Of a stretch of 64,000 bases of DNA, positions 33,919 through 48,152 are shown piece by piece. A program made the position numbers and the translations under genes. A model generated the notes under the pieces. The model had not been told where the DNA came from. It was given only the letters and a program-made list of their open reading frames with translations, and did no database searches. Origin of the DNA: Anthoceros angustus (Eukaryota > Streptophyta > Anthocerotopsida > Anthocerotales > Anthocerotaceae). The DNA is taken from assembly GCA_010909165.1 (NCBI GenBank), contig VJWM01000117.1, positions 372,001 through 436,000 of the forward strand. Direction: 5' to 3'. The first letter of the stretch is position 1; every line of letters starts with the position of its first letter.

Positions 33919-35066
33919 CCGCCAAAGTTATCCAAGGAACATCATCAATTGATAGAGTCTAACGGGCCCTCTTCGGCCCCATACAGTACATTTTTCTAGG
34001 AAATGATCACCTAACTCGAGCGCCCATGTTCGCTTTGTTCTATTGTTTTCTAGATAAGAACTTAGCTACAATGAAGGACAATGTCGCTCTACATTAAAAC
34101 TTCATGCGAAGCGTAATGTGAATTAGAACTTCCTGCAATTAAGTCAAAGGTGTTTAGATTAGAACAATTCATGCAAGCCGAGACAATATTCACATTACAA
34201 CTTCTTGTAATTCAAATATAGTTAAGGAATACTTATTGTTGTAGAACTTATGCACTCATGGCTACAACTTGTGGATTATAACTCCTTGCAATACTTCCAA
34301 AGGCATTGTCTAAGGCTAACTTCTTGAAATCATGGACTATATCATGAATGACATGTATCATGAATCGCCTCAATTTGTTGATATGCTTATGAAGCACGTG
34401 CATAGCATTTACATCGAGGTAGTGTTGCAACCGAGTGTTTAGAGTTTTTGTCTCAAGCTTTCACATGATTTCCTTAGGCTTAGCCATCCTATGTTATGAT
34501 GTGCAATTGAGCCTAGATCGTCTTGGCAATTTTGCAAGTCACGAAGAAACATTTCCTCTTTGGCTTGCCGAGAGTGGTGATCACCATAGCTTTTGAAATC
34601 GCTTTCTGGAATCATGCATGTCACTGCTGTATAAATATTTCACGTGCACAACCTTGATCGATAGGTTTAAATTTTAAAAATTAAAATATCAATTAAAACT
34701 TTATATTTCATTCTTATAACATTCGATTGAAAAAATTATATTCAATTCTTTGCCTAGCTTAAACTTTAGGATTGCTTTTCTTCGAGTATTAATGTGTATG
34801 TCGATGAGCATGGCATGTAGGTGCCTTGAATGAAGCCCGCATTTACTCCGTAGTAACCAATAGCGCTTTGCAGTCGCAAGTGGAGGACAGTCGTCCCGCG
34901 AATGTGTCACAATGATTGATGCAAGCTTCACCGTGAAGGACAAAGTCGGCCCTATGATGGACACAACAGCTAGCCGATCTCGTGCCAGTAGGGTCGTGGC
35001 AAGATAGATGGTAGCCAAGCACGAGGGCTAGCTAGAAGACTAGGTCGATTAGAGTGAGTGACTAAC

Positions 35067-38000
35067 CTAGGGTCAACTAACCATAGCTAGGCAAACTCTA
35101 GTAAAGACAAGGTCGCTTAAACTGGGAAACACGTCTTTGGGACAAGGTCGCAGCTACTTAAGCCCTGCTCCAAGAATCAAGACGGACTCGTGATACCAAG
35201 ACGGAGCCCTCCGTCCGGATCTCCATCTCAGAAGAGTGATGACATCTTGGTATAAGAGCAACGACCTGACCGTGCAGACGTGATGACTCCAGCAGATGGC
35301 ACCGCCTTGGAGTGGATTAAGAGGCGTAGTATGGGAGCTCGGAGCGACCATCGAGGAGTGGGGAGAAGCGACCAGAAAGGGAGGTTTTGGGGTCCGTGTG
35401 ATCTTTGGACCAGATTGTTTGCATCTTGCATTGGCTTGACACTGGCGAGAACAGATTTGAAATTTTGAAGGCGCAAGAGTTTGTGAGGCGGAAGGTGTGG
35501 GAAAGGAGCCATGGACTTTGAAGCCAAGAGCTAGAGCAAGATGCAAGGAGGGACGAATAGGCAGTCGCAGGTTTTGGTGCTATATGCGGAGGCACGCTCA
35601 ATGGCTGCCAATAAGTGATTGAAGAACACCCATGCGAATGACTCAGTTGGCATTCTATGTCGGTAGCCTGGGGGCAAGACGGTGTAAGACTCCTAGGGAG
35701 TCAAGGGCATGCAAGAACACGGACATCTTGTTGCAAAGCGAAAAAGATAGGCAACAAGAGGCCCATGGGCCCCAGTCGAGGTCTTGCTAGCCACCAGACC
35801 TAAAGCATGTCACATTGCATGTGGGTTGTGAGAAGTGCAAGAATTGCTAGCTTGGCCTGGCGAAGTGGCGAGATTTAGGCTCGATCTCAAACATTAGGTT
35901 CGAGACGAGGCGGTAGGAAGTGGCAGTTCAAGCGAGTCGGAATGTGCGTTATGGTATCGATTCTTCTAATTGCAACAAGTCGATCAATGAAGCGGCGTCG
36001 TGAGATCCGATCGGAGCTTGTTCTTTCAATGATCCGGTTTCCACATGCACCGGATGCGACTTACTAGCATCAAACATCATAGCTGAAATTTTGAGGAGCA
36101 ACGTCCATGGACGGTTGAGACACGAACGAAAGTGCCGCATGTATCCGAGAGACAATTGCGCAGCAGCATCTAGGCCATATTGCTCGAGTCTAGAACGAGG
36201 GCGGGCTGTGATTGCTGGTCTCAATAGTGTGCTCAACTTAGGATTTGCCGAAATTCAAATTGCTCGAGTTCGTCTCGCAAGATCTTTCCTTGTTGGGAAA
36301 CCTCGTCACACCGCTAGCATTGTGAGAGGTCTTGCACAACCAAAGGCGTGCGCGACTACCAATCAAACCTCACCGGACACATTGGCTAACATGTGTCGAC
36401 GTCGTGAGATTGTTAGGCTTATGCTTCTCATGATCAATGAGAAGCCGGATGGGAAGAGCTTATCATGCCACGGGATCTAATGAAAGGAACAATGATACAT
36501 AAATGCATGATGAGCCACGTCCTGAGCATAGGCTTAAGGCATTGGGATGAGGGACTTGAATTTGGTGCTATCTACTAGAATGGTTTGCCTCGTTAGCGCA
36601 ATGACCTCCTCTGGTTTTGACGGGACATCCATCCTCGTCAACGCATACATGCTTAACCGTGCTTGCCCTTGGTACTAAGCATGCGATTCCAGTTCCTAGA
36701 TGTTAACCTCGGTGCCTTTCACCATATGCGAGTTCCTTTGGTATTATCATATGATGATGAAATACCTCACACCAACTTAAATTAAATTAGTTTTTTTCTT
36801 TATTGTGGACTTGTTGCTGATCTTAGTTAAGTGCTTGATGCGATTTGTATCTATCTATCTCTTCTAACGAAAAATTATAATTTATAATATTCCATGACTA
36901 TATTGTGTCTATGTAATGACTAAAGGTAACAAAGAATGACTATATATAATATATAATGACTGTATGAATTAAATTGAGAAAATATTCAAATTGTTCAATA
37001 ATAAAATTCATAAACATTAGCAAGTAAGAGAACAAAAGTACAATTTCATAACACACCATTTTGCTATAGGTCTAAAACTAAGATAAAAGCAGATCACGCT
37101 TACACTTCTAAAGAGGAATGTGTTCGCTTTGAAATATGATTAAGTTGCTAGTTTTATCTCTTAACATTTGAGACGTGAAAATTTTCAACTAAGATCTAAT
37201 CATTATAATTATTGAGAAGAGCCTTGATTCACGAAATTTCTAGCAACCTCGTTAGTGCTCATTTGATTGCGACCATTGTGACGATCTACTTCCAAAAGAA
37301 GACCTTTCAACGCCCTTTTCTCTAACTCGATAGCTCGGCCTCATTGGTAGGCATGTTTGGCCCACAATCTTCCTGGATAACTCGTCCTCATTCACGGGTT
37401 TGTTTATCGGGCTTCTAGGTCATCCTCATTCACGGGTTGGTTTGGGCCACTAGCTTCTAGGTCGTCCCCTCATTCACGTTCGCTTTGGGCCACAAGCTTC
37501 TAGGTCGTCCTCATTGACGTTCGTTTGGGCCACAAGCTTCGTCATCCTCATTCACGGTTCGTTAGGGCCACAAGCTTCTAGGTCATCCTCATTCACGGGT
37601 TTGTTAGGGCCACAAGCTTCTAGGTCGTCCTCATTCACGGGTTTGTTAGGGCCACAAGCTTCTATGGGATAGCTCGTTCTCATTTTCGTGTTTTTGGGCC
37701 ACAAACTTCCTTGCTCTCGGTTTTAGAATTGTACCTACAAAAATTGATAAACGCATTTCAAATACTCTTACATATCTTTTAAAACATCTTGCTGATCGCT
37801 TATCACCAAATGACAAAACTAAAATTGTTACCCATGACGGGAATATTGCGAGAAGAATCGCTTGCCATGGTTGTAACATTGTGAGAAGAATCATTTGCCG
37901 TGGTTGTATCATTGTGAGAAGAATCCTTCCAACCCGTTCTCCTTTTCTTTGGCACCTTGCGTGATCTAAACCCTTCCAAGCCACTATGCATATACTTACA

Positions 38001-40340
38001 ATTGAGGTCGCAATAAGTTTTCAAGCTCCTACATCCCTCCGATCCAATGAAAGCGTGATATGCTCGGATGTCGCGTCCGCATATTGAATCTTGTATCTTG
38101 GGAGATAAGAGCGTGTGGTCCCCTCATTACATTTGAAGGTAGTAATATCCTCAATGTAGAGCATAGGCGCTAAAAGAGATCGAATCTCGTGCATACCATA
38201 GCGTCGATTCACTTTTGAATAAATAATACTGTGCCCCAGATGTGAATTCTTACAACATTCGTTGCAAAATGGATCATCTTGGCATTGAATACAAAACTTA
38301 TTGCATCGATTTTGCCATGTGAGGATGTAACGTGCACTTCTTATGATAGTCATGTTGAACAAATATTGGTAACCAATCAGGCGGGCACCATATCATCTCA
38401 GCTAGAGTTCCAGATCTTGCATACATCTCTTCCGACAACCAGCTACAAGTTACAATGTAAGATCATTAATACTTTCAACCTTTAACACCAAAATTCATGC
38501 TAAAAATCAAAAGTAAAACTATATGTAGATTGAACCACTTATCTGCAGGTCTAAAAGTAGTATATGTAAATAACCTACTTACAAAAATAGCCTGTGAGTC
38601 CCAAACAATACGAATAAACATTGTACACGTTTAATCACACATATATAGAGGTAACCAAGCACAATATTTCGATAATAGGACTCTTGAGTGCACATACAAT
38701 CATTTCGAGATGTAGATCACATTGGATATGAATAAAGTGAAAAATCCATTATTTTTGTTTACTTTTATTATCATAATATCTTTAATATTATAGCTAGATG
38801 TGTGATAAAACCACTTCATTTAGTACTCATGATATATATGTCGGATTCCCTTTTCTACTACATGATATGGTAGTGTGGAAAGAAACCCCAAAGGTTATCG
38901 TGAAGGATTGAAGAGCTAGTGGATCAAATTTCAATTTCTTACCACTCTTACAATCTTGTAACAAGGAACATAAACGGACCTAACTTATAACGATGCGTGA
39001 TAGGACCGATGAGGAGACATTATCATCATTGACATTGCACATGGTAATGCTAGTGAAACTTTGAGGGTGCGACCTAGCTAGCTTACTCCCCTTTCTTCTC
39101 CAACATTGCATTGTTCTTTGTTCGAGGTGTTTGGTATTCAATAAATGTCGCACCATGTGCACATCTATCACACTAAGCTTGCTCATCCCACCAAAGTTAT
39201 CCAAGGGACCATCATCAATTGATAGAGTCTAACGGCCCTCTTACGTCTCTGATGTTGTGCACATTTTTCTAGGAAATGATCACTAACTCGAGCGCTCCAT
39301 GTTCGCTTTGTTCTATTGTTTTTCTAGATAAGAACTTCTAGCTACAATGAAGGACAATGTCGTCTACATTAAAACTTCATAGTTAATGTGAATTAGAACT
39401 TCCGCAATTAAGTCAAAGGTGTTTAGATTAGAACAATTCATGCGAGGACAATATTCACATTACAACTTCTTGTAATTCAAATATAGTCAAGGAATACTTC
39501 TATTAAGTTAGAACTTTATGCACTCATGGCTACAACTTGTGGATTATAACTCCTTGCAATACTTCCAAAGGCATTGTCTAAGGCGGAACTTCTTGAAATC
39601 ATGGACTATATCATGAATGACATGTATCATGAATCGCCTCAATTTGTTGATATGCTTATGAAGCACGTGCATAGCATTTACATCGAGGTAGTGTTGCAAC
39701 CGAGTGTTTAGAGTTTTTGTCTCAAGCTTTCACATGATTTCCTTAGGCTTAGCCATCCTATGTTATGATGTGCAATTGAGCCTAGATCGTCTTGGCAATT
39801 TTGCAAGTCACGAGAAGAAACATTTCCCTCTTTGGCTCGGCTCGAGTGGTGATCACCATAGCTTTTTTACATTGTTTACGGAATCATGCATGTCATGATG
39901 ACGTTGTATAAATATTTCACGTGCACAACCTTGATCGTATAGTTTAAATTTTAAAAATTAAAATATCAATTAAAACTTTATATTTCATTCTTATAACATT
40001 CGATTGAAAAAATTATATTCAATTCTTTGCCTAGCTTAAACTTTAGGATTGCTTTTCTTGAGTATTAATGTGTATGTCGATGAGCATGGCATGTGGTGCC
40101 TTGGAATGAAGCCCCACATTTACTCCGTAGTAACCAATAGCGTTTGCAGTCGCAAGTGGAGGACAGTCGTCACGAATGTGTCACGGATTGATGCAAGTCA
40201 GTGAAGGACAAAGTCACCGCCACCTATGATGGACACCGCATTGAGCTAGTGATCTCTGTAGGGTCGTGGCAAGATAGATGGTAGCTGCAAGCACGAGGCG
40301 GCTAGCTAGAAGACTAGGTCGCTTAGAGTGAGTGACTAAC
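35067..40340. repeat. Array unit 3 (5.27 kb, basic form)
   Basis: No nested duplication. This and unit 4 define the basic unit length. Confidence 0.9.
37252..39186 (-). pseudogene. PLATZ-type copy 3, full length, frame-broken
   Basis: Exon 1 39,186-38,952, exon 2 38,442-38,000, exon 3 37,734-37,252. This copy keeps the longest open run through the domain: CNKFCIQCQDDPFCNECC, KNSHLGHSIIYSKVNRRYG, MLYIEDITTFKCN, all in one frame, completing the H-x2-H pair of the signature. Frame breaks lie just before CNKFC and just after FKCN. Donor AATT|GTAAGTATATGC and acceptor TTTTTGTAG|GTACAATTC of the last intron are both good and join C-D-L-N-C-T-I-L-K-P in phase. Confidence 0.75.
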
Positions 40341-42497
40341 CTAGGGTCAACTAACCATAGCTAGGCAAACTCTAGTAAAGACAAGGCCGCTTAAACCAGA
40401 AACACGTCGGGACAAGGTCGCAGGCTACTTAAGCCCGTTCCCAAGAATCAAGACTGACTGTGATACAAGACGGAGCCCTCCGTCCGGATCTCCATCTCAG
40501 AAGAGTGATGACATCTTGGTATAAGAGCCGAACGGGACCAAAGACGGGATGACTCCAGCAGATGGCAACTGCCTTGGAGTGGATTAAGAGGCGCTGTATG
40601 GGAGCTCGGAGCGGACCATCGAGGAGTGGGGAGAAGCGACGGGCGGAGGTTTTGGGGTCCGTGTGATCTTTGGACCGAGATTGTTTGCATCTTGCATTGG
40701 CTTGACACGGAGAATGTACGAAAATTTTGAAGGCGCACAAGAGTTTGTGAGGCGGAAGGTGTGGGAAAGGAGCCATGGACTTTGAAGCCAAGAGCTAGAG
40801 CAAGATGCAAGGAGGAATAGACAGAGTCGCAGGTTTTGGTGCTATGTGAGGCACGCTCAATGGTCGCCAATAAGTGATTGAAGAACACCCATGCGAATGA
40901 CTCAGCCAGTTGGCATTCTATGTCGTGGTAGCCCTGGGGGCAAGACGGTGTAAGACTCCTAGGGAGTCAAGGGCATGCAAGAACGGACATCTTGTTGCAA
41001 AGCGAAAAAGATAGCAACAAGAGGCCCATGGGCCTCAAGTCGAGGTCTTCATAGCTAGACCTAAAGCATGTCACATTGCATGTGGGTTGTGAGAAGTGCA
41101 AGAATTGCTAGCTTGGCCCCGGCGAGAAGTGGGCGAGGCAGAGCTCCTCAAACATTAGGTTCGAGACGAGACGGTAGGAAGTGGCAGTTCTCAACAAGTA
41201 GTCGGAATGTGCGTTATGGTATCGATTCTTCTAATTGCAACAAGTCGATCGCGAGAAGCGACGCGCGAGATCCGGCGAGCGGCTTGTTCTTTCAATGATC
41301 CGGTTTCCACATGCACCGGATGTACACTAGCATCAAACATCATAGCTGAAATTTTGGAGGAGCAACGTCCATGGGCGGTTGAGACACGAACGAGCCGTAT
41401 GTATCCGGAGACAATTGCGCAGCATCTAGGCCATATTGCGTGAGTGAGCAAGAACGAGGCGGCGGTAGTGCTGGTCTCAATAGTGCAGCTCAACTTAGGA
41501 TTTGCCGAAATTCAAATTGCTCGAGTCTGCTCTAAAGATCTTCTCTGCAATGACAAACTCACGGCTGCCCAGCTTGTGGAGAGGTCTTGCCTGACCAAAG
41601 GCGTGCGCGACTACCAATCAAACCTCACCGGACACATTGGCTAACATGTGTCGGCGTTCGTGAGATTGCTAGCTTATGCTTCTCATGATCAATGAGAAGC
41701 CGATGGGAAGAGAGCTTATCATGCCACCGGGATCTAATGAAAGGAAGGCCCAGCCATACATAAATGCATGATGAGCCACGTCCTTGAGCATAGGCTTAGA
41801 TTGGGATGAGGGACTTGAATTTGGTGCTATCGGCCTAGAATGGTGGCCTCGCTAGCTTAACAACTCCTCCTCGGTTTTGACGACATCCATCCCTCGTCAA
41901 CGTACATGCTTAACCGCTGCTTGCCCTTGGTACTAATCAAGCGATTCCAGTTCTAGATGTTAACCTCGCCTTTCACCATATGCGAGTTCCTTTGGTATTC
42001 ATTATGATGATGAAATACCTCACACCAACTTAAATTAAATTAGTTTTTTTCTTTATTGTGGACTTGTTGTTGATCTTAGTTAAGTGCTTCATGATTTGTA
42101 TCTATCTATCTCTTCTAACGAAAATTATAATTTATAATATTCCATGACTATATTGTGTCTATGTAATGACTAAAGGTAACAGAATGACTATATATAATAT
42201 ATAATGACTGTATGAATTAAATTGAGAAAATATTCAAATTGTTCAATAATAAAATTCATAAACATTAGCAAGTAAGAGAACAAAAGTACAATTTCATAAC
42301 ACACCATTTTGCTATAGGTCTAAAACTAAGATAAAAGCAGATCACGCTTACACTTCTAAAGAGGAATGTGTTGCTTTGAAATATGATTAAGTTGCTAGTT
42401 TTATCTCTTAACATTTGAGACGTGAAAATTTTCAACTAAGATCTAATCATTATAATTATTGAGAAGAGCCTTCCCACGAAAATTTCTAGCAACCTCG

Positions 42498-44430
42498 TTA
42501 GTGCTCATTTGATTGCGACCATTGTGACCGGTCCGCCAAAAGAAGACCTTTCAACGCTCCTTTTCTAACTCGAGATAGCTCGGCCTCATTGGTAGGCATG
42601 TTTGGCCCACAATCTTCCGCCGGGATAACTCGTCCTCATTCACGGTTTGTTTGGGCCACAAGCTTCTAGGTCATCCTCATTCACGTTGGTTTGGGCCACT
42701 AGCTTCTAGGTCTCCTCATTCACGGTTCGTTTGGGCCACAAGCTTCTAGGTCGCCCTCATTGACGGTTCGCTTTGGGCCACAAGCTTCTAGGTCGCCCTC
42801 ATTCACGGGTTCGTTAGGGCCACAAGCTTCTAGGTCATCCTCATTCACGGGTTTGTTAGGGCCACAAGCTTCTAGGTCGTCCTCATTCACGGTTCGTTAG
42901 GGCCACAAGCTTCTAGGGATAGCTCGCTCTCATTTTCGTGTTTTTTGGGCCACAAACTTCCTTGCTCGGTTTTAGAATTGTACCTACAAAATTGATAAAC
43001 GATTTCAAATACTCTTACATATCTTTTAAAACATCTTGTTGATCGCTTATCACCAAATGACAAAACTAAAATTGTTACCCATGATGTGAATATTGCGAGA
43101 AGAATCGTTGCCATGGTTGTAACATTGTGAGAAGAATCATTTGCCGTGGTTGTATCATTGTGAGAAGAATCCTTCCAACCCGTTCTCCTTTTCTTTGGCA
43201 CCTTGCGGTGATCTAAACCCTTCCAAGCCACTATGCATATACTTACAATTGAGGCTGCAATAAGTTTTCAAGCTCCTACATCCCTCCGATCCAATGAAAG
43301 CGTGATATGCTCCGATGTCGCGTCTGCATATGTTGAATCTTGTATCTTGGGAGATAAGAGCGTGGTCCCTGTCATTACATTTGAAGGTAGTAATATCCTC
43401 AATGTAGAGCATAGGCGCTAAAAGAGATCAATCAAGTGACACCATAGCCGATTCACTTTTCAATAAATAATACTTCAGGCCGTGATGAATTCTTACAACA
43501 TTCGGTAAAATGGATCATCTTGGCATTGAATACAAAACTTATCAGATCCTGATTTTGCCATGTGAGGATGTAACGTGCACTTCTTATGATAGTCATGTTG
43601 AACAAATATTGGTAACCAATCAAAAGTGCACCATATCACCTCGCCTAGAGTTCCGGATCTTGCATACATCTCTTCCGACAAAACTACAAAGTTACAATGT
43701 AAGATCATTAATACTTTCAACCTTTAACACCAAAATTCATGCTAAAAATCAAAAGTAAAACTATATGTAGATTGAACCACTTATCCGCAGGTCTAAAAGT
43801 AGTATATGTAAATAACCTACTTACAAAAATAGCCCAGAGTCCCAAACAATACGAATAAACATTGTACACGCTTAATCACACATATATAGAGGTAACCAAG
43901 CACAATATTTCGATAATAGGACTCTTGAGTGCACATACAATCATTTCGAGATGTAGATCACATTGGATATGAATAAAGTGAAAAATCCATTATTTTTGTT
44001 TACTTTTTATTATCATAATATCTTTAATATTATAGCTAGATGTGTGATAAAACCACTTCATTTAGTACTCGCGATATATATATGTCGGATTCCCTTTTCT
44101 ACTACATGATATGGTAGTGTGGAAAGAAACCCCAAAGGTTATCGTGAAGGATTGAAGAGCTAGTGGATCAAATTTCAATTTCTTACCACTCTTACAATCT
44201 TGTAACAAGGAACATAAACGGACCTAACTTATAACGATGCGAGGATAGGGTGATGAGGAGACATTATCATCATTGACATTGCACATGGTAATGCTAGTGA
44301 AACTTTGAGGGTGCGACCTAGCTAGCTTACTCCCCTTTCTTCTCCAACATTGCATTGTTCTTTGTTCGAGGTGTTTGGTATTCAATAAATGTCGCACCAT
44401 GTGCACATCTATCACACTAAGCTTGCTCAT
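42498..44430 (-). pseudogene. PLATZ-type copy 4, full length, frame-broken
   Basis: Exon 1 44,430-44,196, exon 2 43,683-43,247, exon 3 42,983-42,498. The open run goes from LSEEMYARSGTLGEVIWCTF through VQHDYHKKCTLHPHMAKSGS to KFCIQCQDDPF, but the first Cys of CNKFC is lost (SGSDKFC), then the frame shifts where TTCGTTGCAAAA has become TTCGGTAAAA. The second half (LYIEDITTFKCN to CRSLKTYCSLNC) is open in another frame. Confidence 0.7.
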
Positions 44431-44799
44431 CCCACCAAAGTTATCCAAGGGACCATCATCAATTGATAGAGTCTAACGGGCCCTCTTCTCCTCTGTTGTT
44501 GTGCACATTTTTCTAGGAAATGATCACCTAACTCGAGCGCCCATGTTCGCTTTGTTCTATTGTTTTCTAGATAAGAACTTCTAGCTACAATGAAGGACAA
44601 TGTCGTCTACATTAAAACTTCATGCGATGGCGAATGTGAATTAGAACTTCCGCAATTAAGTCAAAGGTGTTTAGATTAGAACAATTCATGCGATGAGGAC
44701 AATATTCACATTACAACTTCTTGTAATTCAAATATAGTCAAGGAATACTTCTATTAAGTTAGAACTTTATGCACTCATGGCTACAACTTGTGGATTATA

Positions 44800-45019
44800 A
44801 CTCCTTGCAATACTTCCAAAGGCATTGTCTAAGGCGGAACTTCTTGAAATCATGGACTATATCATGAATGACATGTATCATGAATCGCCTCAATTTGTTG
44901 ATATGCTTATGAAGCACGTGCATAGCATTTACATCGAGGTAGTGTTGCAATCCGAGTGTTTAGAGTTTTGTCTCAAGCTTTCACATGATTTCCTTAGGCT
45001 TAGCCATCCTATGTTATGA
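44800..45019 (+). CDS. Unrecognised helical plus-strand block (unit 4 example)
   Basis: Open frame reading ALSKAELLEIMDYIMNDMYH, ESPQFVDMLMKHVHSIYIEV, VLQSECLEFCLKLSHDFLRL, SHPML and a stop. It is amphipathic and wholly helical in look, and nearly invariant between units at the DNA level, but one base more in a T run (units 1-3 and 5) shifts its end. Upstream, LKLHAEAECELELLATMKDN in unit 1 has similar character. No family recognised. The opposite strand is also open in places, so coding status is uncertain. It lies upstream of PLATZ exon 1, pointing away from it. Confidence 0.3.
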
Positions 45020-45298
45020 TGTGCAATTGAGCCTAGATCGTCTTGGCAATTTTGCAAGTCACGAAAGAAACATTTCCTCTTTGGCTCGGCTCGAGAGTGG
45101 TGATCACCATAGCTTTTGCAATCAAGCTTCGGAATCATGCATGTCATGACTCGTTGTATAAATATTTCACGTGCACAACCTTGATCGTATAGGTTTAAAT
45201 TTTAAAAATTAAAATATCAATTAAAACTTTATATTTCATTCTTATAACATTCGATTGAAAAAATTATATTCAATTCTTGCCTAGCTTAAACTTTAGGA

Positions 45299-45560
45299 TT
45301 GCTTTTCTTGAGTATTAATGTGTATGTCGATGAGCATGGCATGTGGTGCCTTGGAATGAAGCCCCACATTTACTCCGTAGTAACCAATAGCGTTTGCAGT
45401 CGCAAGTGGAGGACTATCGTCTCCGAATGTGTCAGCCGGATTGATGCAAGCTTCACCGTGAAGGACAAAGTCGATGACCTATGATGGACACCAGCTAGCG
45501 ATCTCGGGCCGGAGGGTCGTGGCAAGATAGATGGTAGCTGCAAGCACGAGGGCAGCTAGC
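45299..45560 (+). CDS. Unrecognised plus-strand block with CLGMKP motif (unit 4 example)
   Basis: Reads LFLSINVYVDEHGMWCLGMK, PHIYSVVTNSVCSRKWRT, VSECVSRIDASFTVKDKV; in other units it continues TATYDGHRIELAISRVVAR and a stop. A plausible acceptor (AACTTTAG before GATTGC) precedes it. It sits just before the next unit's start word, in every full unit (about 28.3-28.87, 34.78-35.00, 40.06-40.27, 52.15-52.28, 52.54-52.76 and 53.74-53.96 kb). No family recognised. The frame varies at CNG-rich patches. Confidence 0.35.
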
Positions 45561-48152
45561 TAGAAGACTAGGTCAGTTAGAGTGAGTGACTAACCTAGGG
45601 TCAACTAACCATAGCTAGGCAAACTCTAGTAAAGACAAGGTCAGTTAAACCAGGAAACACGTACTGGGACAAGGTCGCAGGCTACTTAAGCCCGTTCCCA
45701 AGAATCAAGACGGACTCTCGCATACCAGCACGGAGCCCTCCGCGTCCGGGATCTCCATCTCCGAGAAGGTGATGACATCTTGGTATAAGAGCCGAACGAT
45801 CGGACCAGTGGGATGACTCCAGCAGATGGCACCGTCTTGGAGTGGATTAGGAGGCAGCGGTATGGGAGCTCGGAGCGGACCATCGAGGAGTGGGGAGAAG
45901 CGACCAGAGCGGGAGGTTTTGGGGTCCGTGTGATCTTTGGACCGAGATTGTTTGCATCTTGCATTGGCTTGACACACAGTGAGAATGACGGAAATTTTGA
46001 AGGCGCACAAGAGTTTGTGAGGCGGAAGGTGTGGGAAAGGAGCCATGGACTTTGAAGCCAAGAGCTAGAGCAAGATGCAAGGAGGGACGAATAGAGTCGC
46101 AGGTTTTGGTGCTATATGCAGGAGGCACGCCAATGGCTGCCAATAAGTGATTGAAGAACACCCATGTAATGACCGCCTTGGAGTGGATTAAGAGGCGTAT
46201 GGGAGCTCGGAGCGGACCATCGAGGAGTGGGGAGAAGCGACCAGAGCGGGAGGTTTTGGGGTCCGTGTGATCTTTGGACCGAGATTGTTTGCATCTTGCA
46301 TTGGCTTGACACGGAGAACGATTTAATTTTGAAGGCGCACAAGAGTTTGTGAGGCGGAAGGTGTGGGAAAGGAGCCATGGACTTTGAAGCCAAGAGCTAG
46401 AGCAAGATGCAAGGAGGGACGAATAGATGAGTGTGGTTTTGGTGCTATATGTGGAGGCACGCTCAATGGCTGCCAATAAGTGATTGAAGAACACCCATGC
46501 GAATGACTCGTTCAGGTTGGCATTCTATGTCGTGTAGCCTGGGGGGGGCAAGACGGCTGACAGAAGACTCCTAGGGAGTCAAGGGCATGCAAGAACTTGG
46601 ACATCTTGTTGCAAAGCGAAAAAAGATAGCAACAAGAGGCCCATGGGCCCCGAAGTCGAGGTCTTGCTAGCCAGCTAGACCTAAAGCATGTCACATTGCA
46701 TGTGGGTTGTGAGAAGTGCAAGAATTGCTAGCTTGGCCTGGCGAGAAGTGGCGACTAGCTGCTCCAACATTAGGTTCGAGACGAGACGGTAGGAAGTGGC
46801 AGCTCCGTGAGTTCAAGCGAGTCGGAATGTGCGTTATGGTATCGATTCTTCTAATTGCAACAAGTCGATCAATGAGAAGCGACGGCGTGAGATCCAATCG
46901 AGCAATTTTGTTCTTTCAATGATCCGGTTTCCACATGCACCGGATGCGACTTACTAGCATCAAACATCATAGCTGAAATTTTGGAGGAGCAACGTCCATG
47001 GGCGGTTGAGACACGAACGAGTGCCGCATGTATCCAGAGACAATTGCGCAGCATCTAGGCCATATTGCTCGAGTCGTCTAGCAAGAACGAGGGCGGGCCG
47101 TGATTGCTGGTCTCAATAGTGCAGCTCAACTTAGGATTTGCGAAATTCAAATTGCTCGAGTTCGCTCGACGGCAAAGATCTTCGCAATCGGAAAACCCGC
47201 ATGCGACCGCCGATTGTGGAGAGGTCTTGCACACCAAAGCGCGGCCGCGACTACCAATCAAACCTCACCGGACACATTGGCTAACATGTGTCGACGTCGA
47301 GATTGTTAGGCTTATGCTTCTCATGATCAATGAGAAGCCGATGGGGAAGAGAGCTTATCATGCCACGGGATCTAATGAAAGGAAGGCCCACCATACATAA
47401 ATGCATGATGAGCCACGTCCTTGAGCATAGGCTTTTATGATTGGGATGAGGGACTTGAATTTGGTGCTATCGGCCTAGAATGGTGGCAGGCCTTCGCTAA
47501 ATACCTCCGGTTTCTGTTTTTGGACGGGACATCCATCCCTCGTCAACGACATGCTTAACCGCGTGCTTGCCCTTGGTACTAAGCATGCGATTCCGGTTCC
47601 TAGATGTTAACCTCGGGCGGCCTTTCACCATATGCGAGTTCCTTTGGTATTATCATATGATGATGAAATACCTCACACCAACTTAAATTAAATTAGTTTT
47701 TTTCTTTATTGTGGACTTGTTGATCTTAGTTAAGTGCTTCGTATGCGATTTGTATCTATCTATCTCTTCTAACGAAAAATTATAATTTATAATATTCCAT
47801 GACTATATTGTGTCTATGTAATGACTAAAGGTAGAATGACTATATATAATATATAATGACTGTATGAATTAAATTGAGAAAATATTCAAATTGTTCAATA
47901 ATAAAATTCATAAACATTAGCAAGTAAGAGAACAAAAGTACAATTTCATAACACACCATTTTGCTATAGGTCTAAAACTAAGATAAAAGCAGATCACGCT
48001 TACACTTCTAAAGAGGAATGTGTTCGCTTTGAAATATGATTAAGTTGCTAGTTTTATCTCTTAACATTTGAGACGTGAAAATTTTCAACTAAGATCTAAT
48101 CATTATAATTATTGAGAAGAGCCTTGATTCACGTAAATTTCTAGCAACCTCG

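Larger units (their letters stand above)
28958..35066. repeat. Array unit 2 (6.11 kb, one internal duplication)
   Basis: A block of about 0.9 kb starting at the ATTCTTCTAATTGCAACAAG word (29.85 kb) is repeated from 30,746, joined through the shared CTTCTAA. The first copy carries the unrecognised plus-strand block as far as its AT-rich 3' flank; the second repeats it completely. Confidence 0.9.
40341..45594. repeat. Array unit 4 (5.25 kb, basic form)
   Basis: No nested duplication; gives the cleanest reading of the plus-strand helical block (44.80-45.02 kb) and of the CLGMKP block (45.30-45.49 kb). Confidence 0.9.

Noticed and set aside
28958-35066. Array unit as a complete LTR retrotransposon
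   Set aside because: A primer-binding-like site is present, but no reverse transcriptase, RNase H, integrase, polypurine tract or paired LTRs were found in any unit.
39184-39204. Earlier start (DNFGGM) for PLATZ exon 1
   Set aside because: It would need TTG as start codon; the first ATG gives MSKLSVID and is shared by all copies.
45847-46494. Minus-strand open frame of 215 codons (and similar ones in other units, e.g. 54,106-54,726)
   Set aside because: Two or three frames of the same strand are open together and the open frame changes between units; this reflects C/T-rich composition, not a kept protein.
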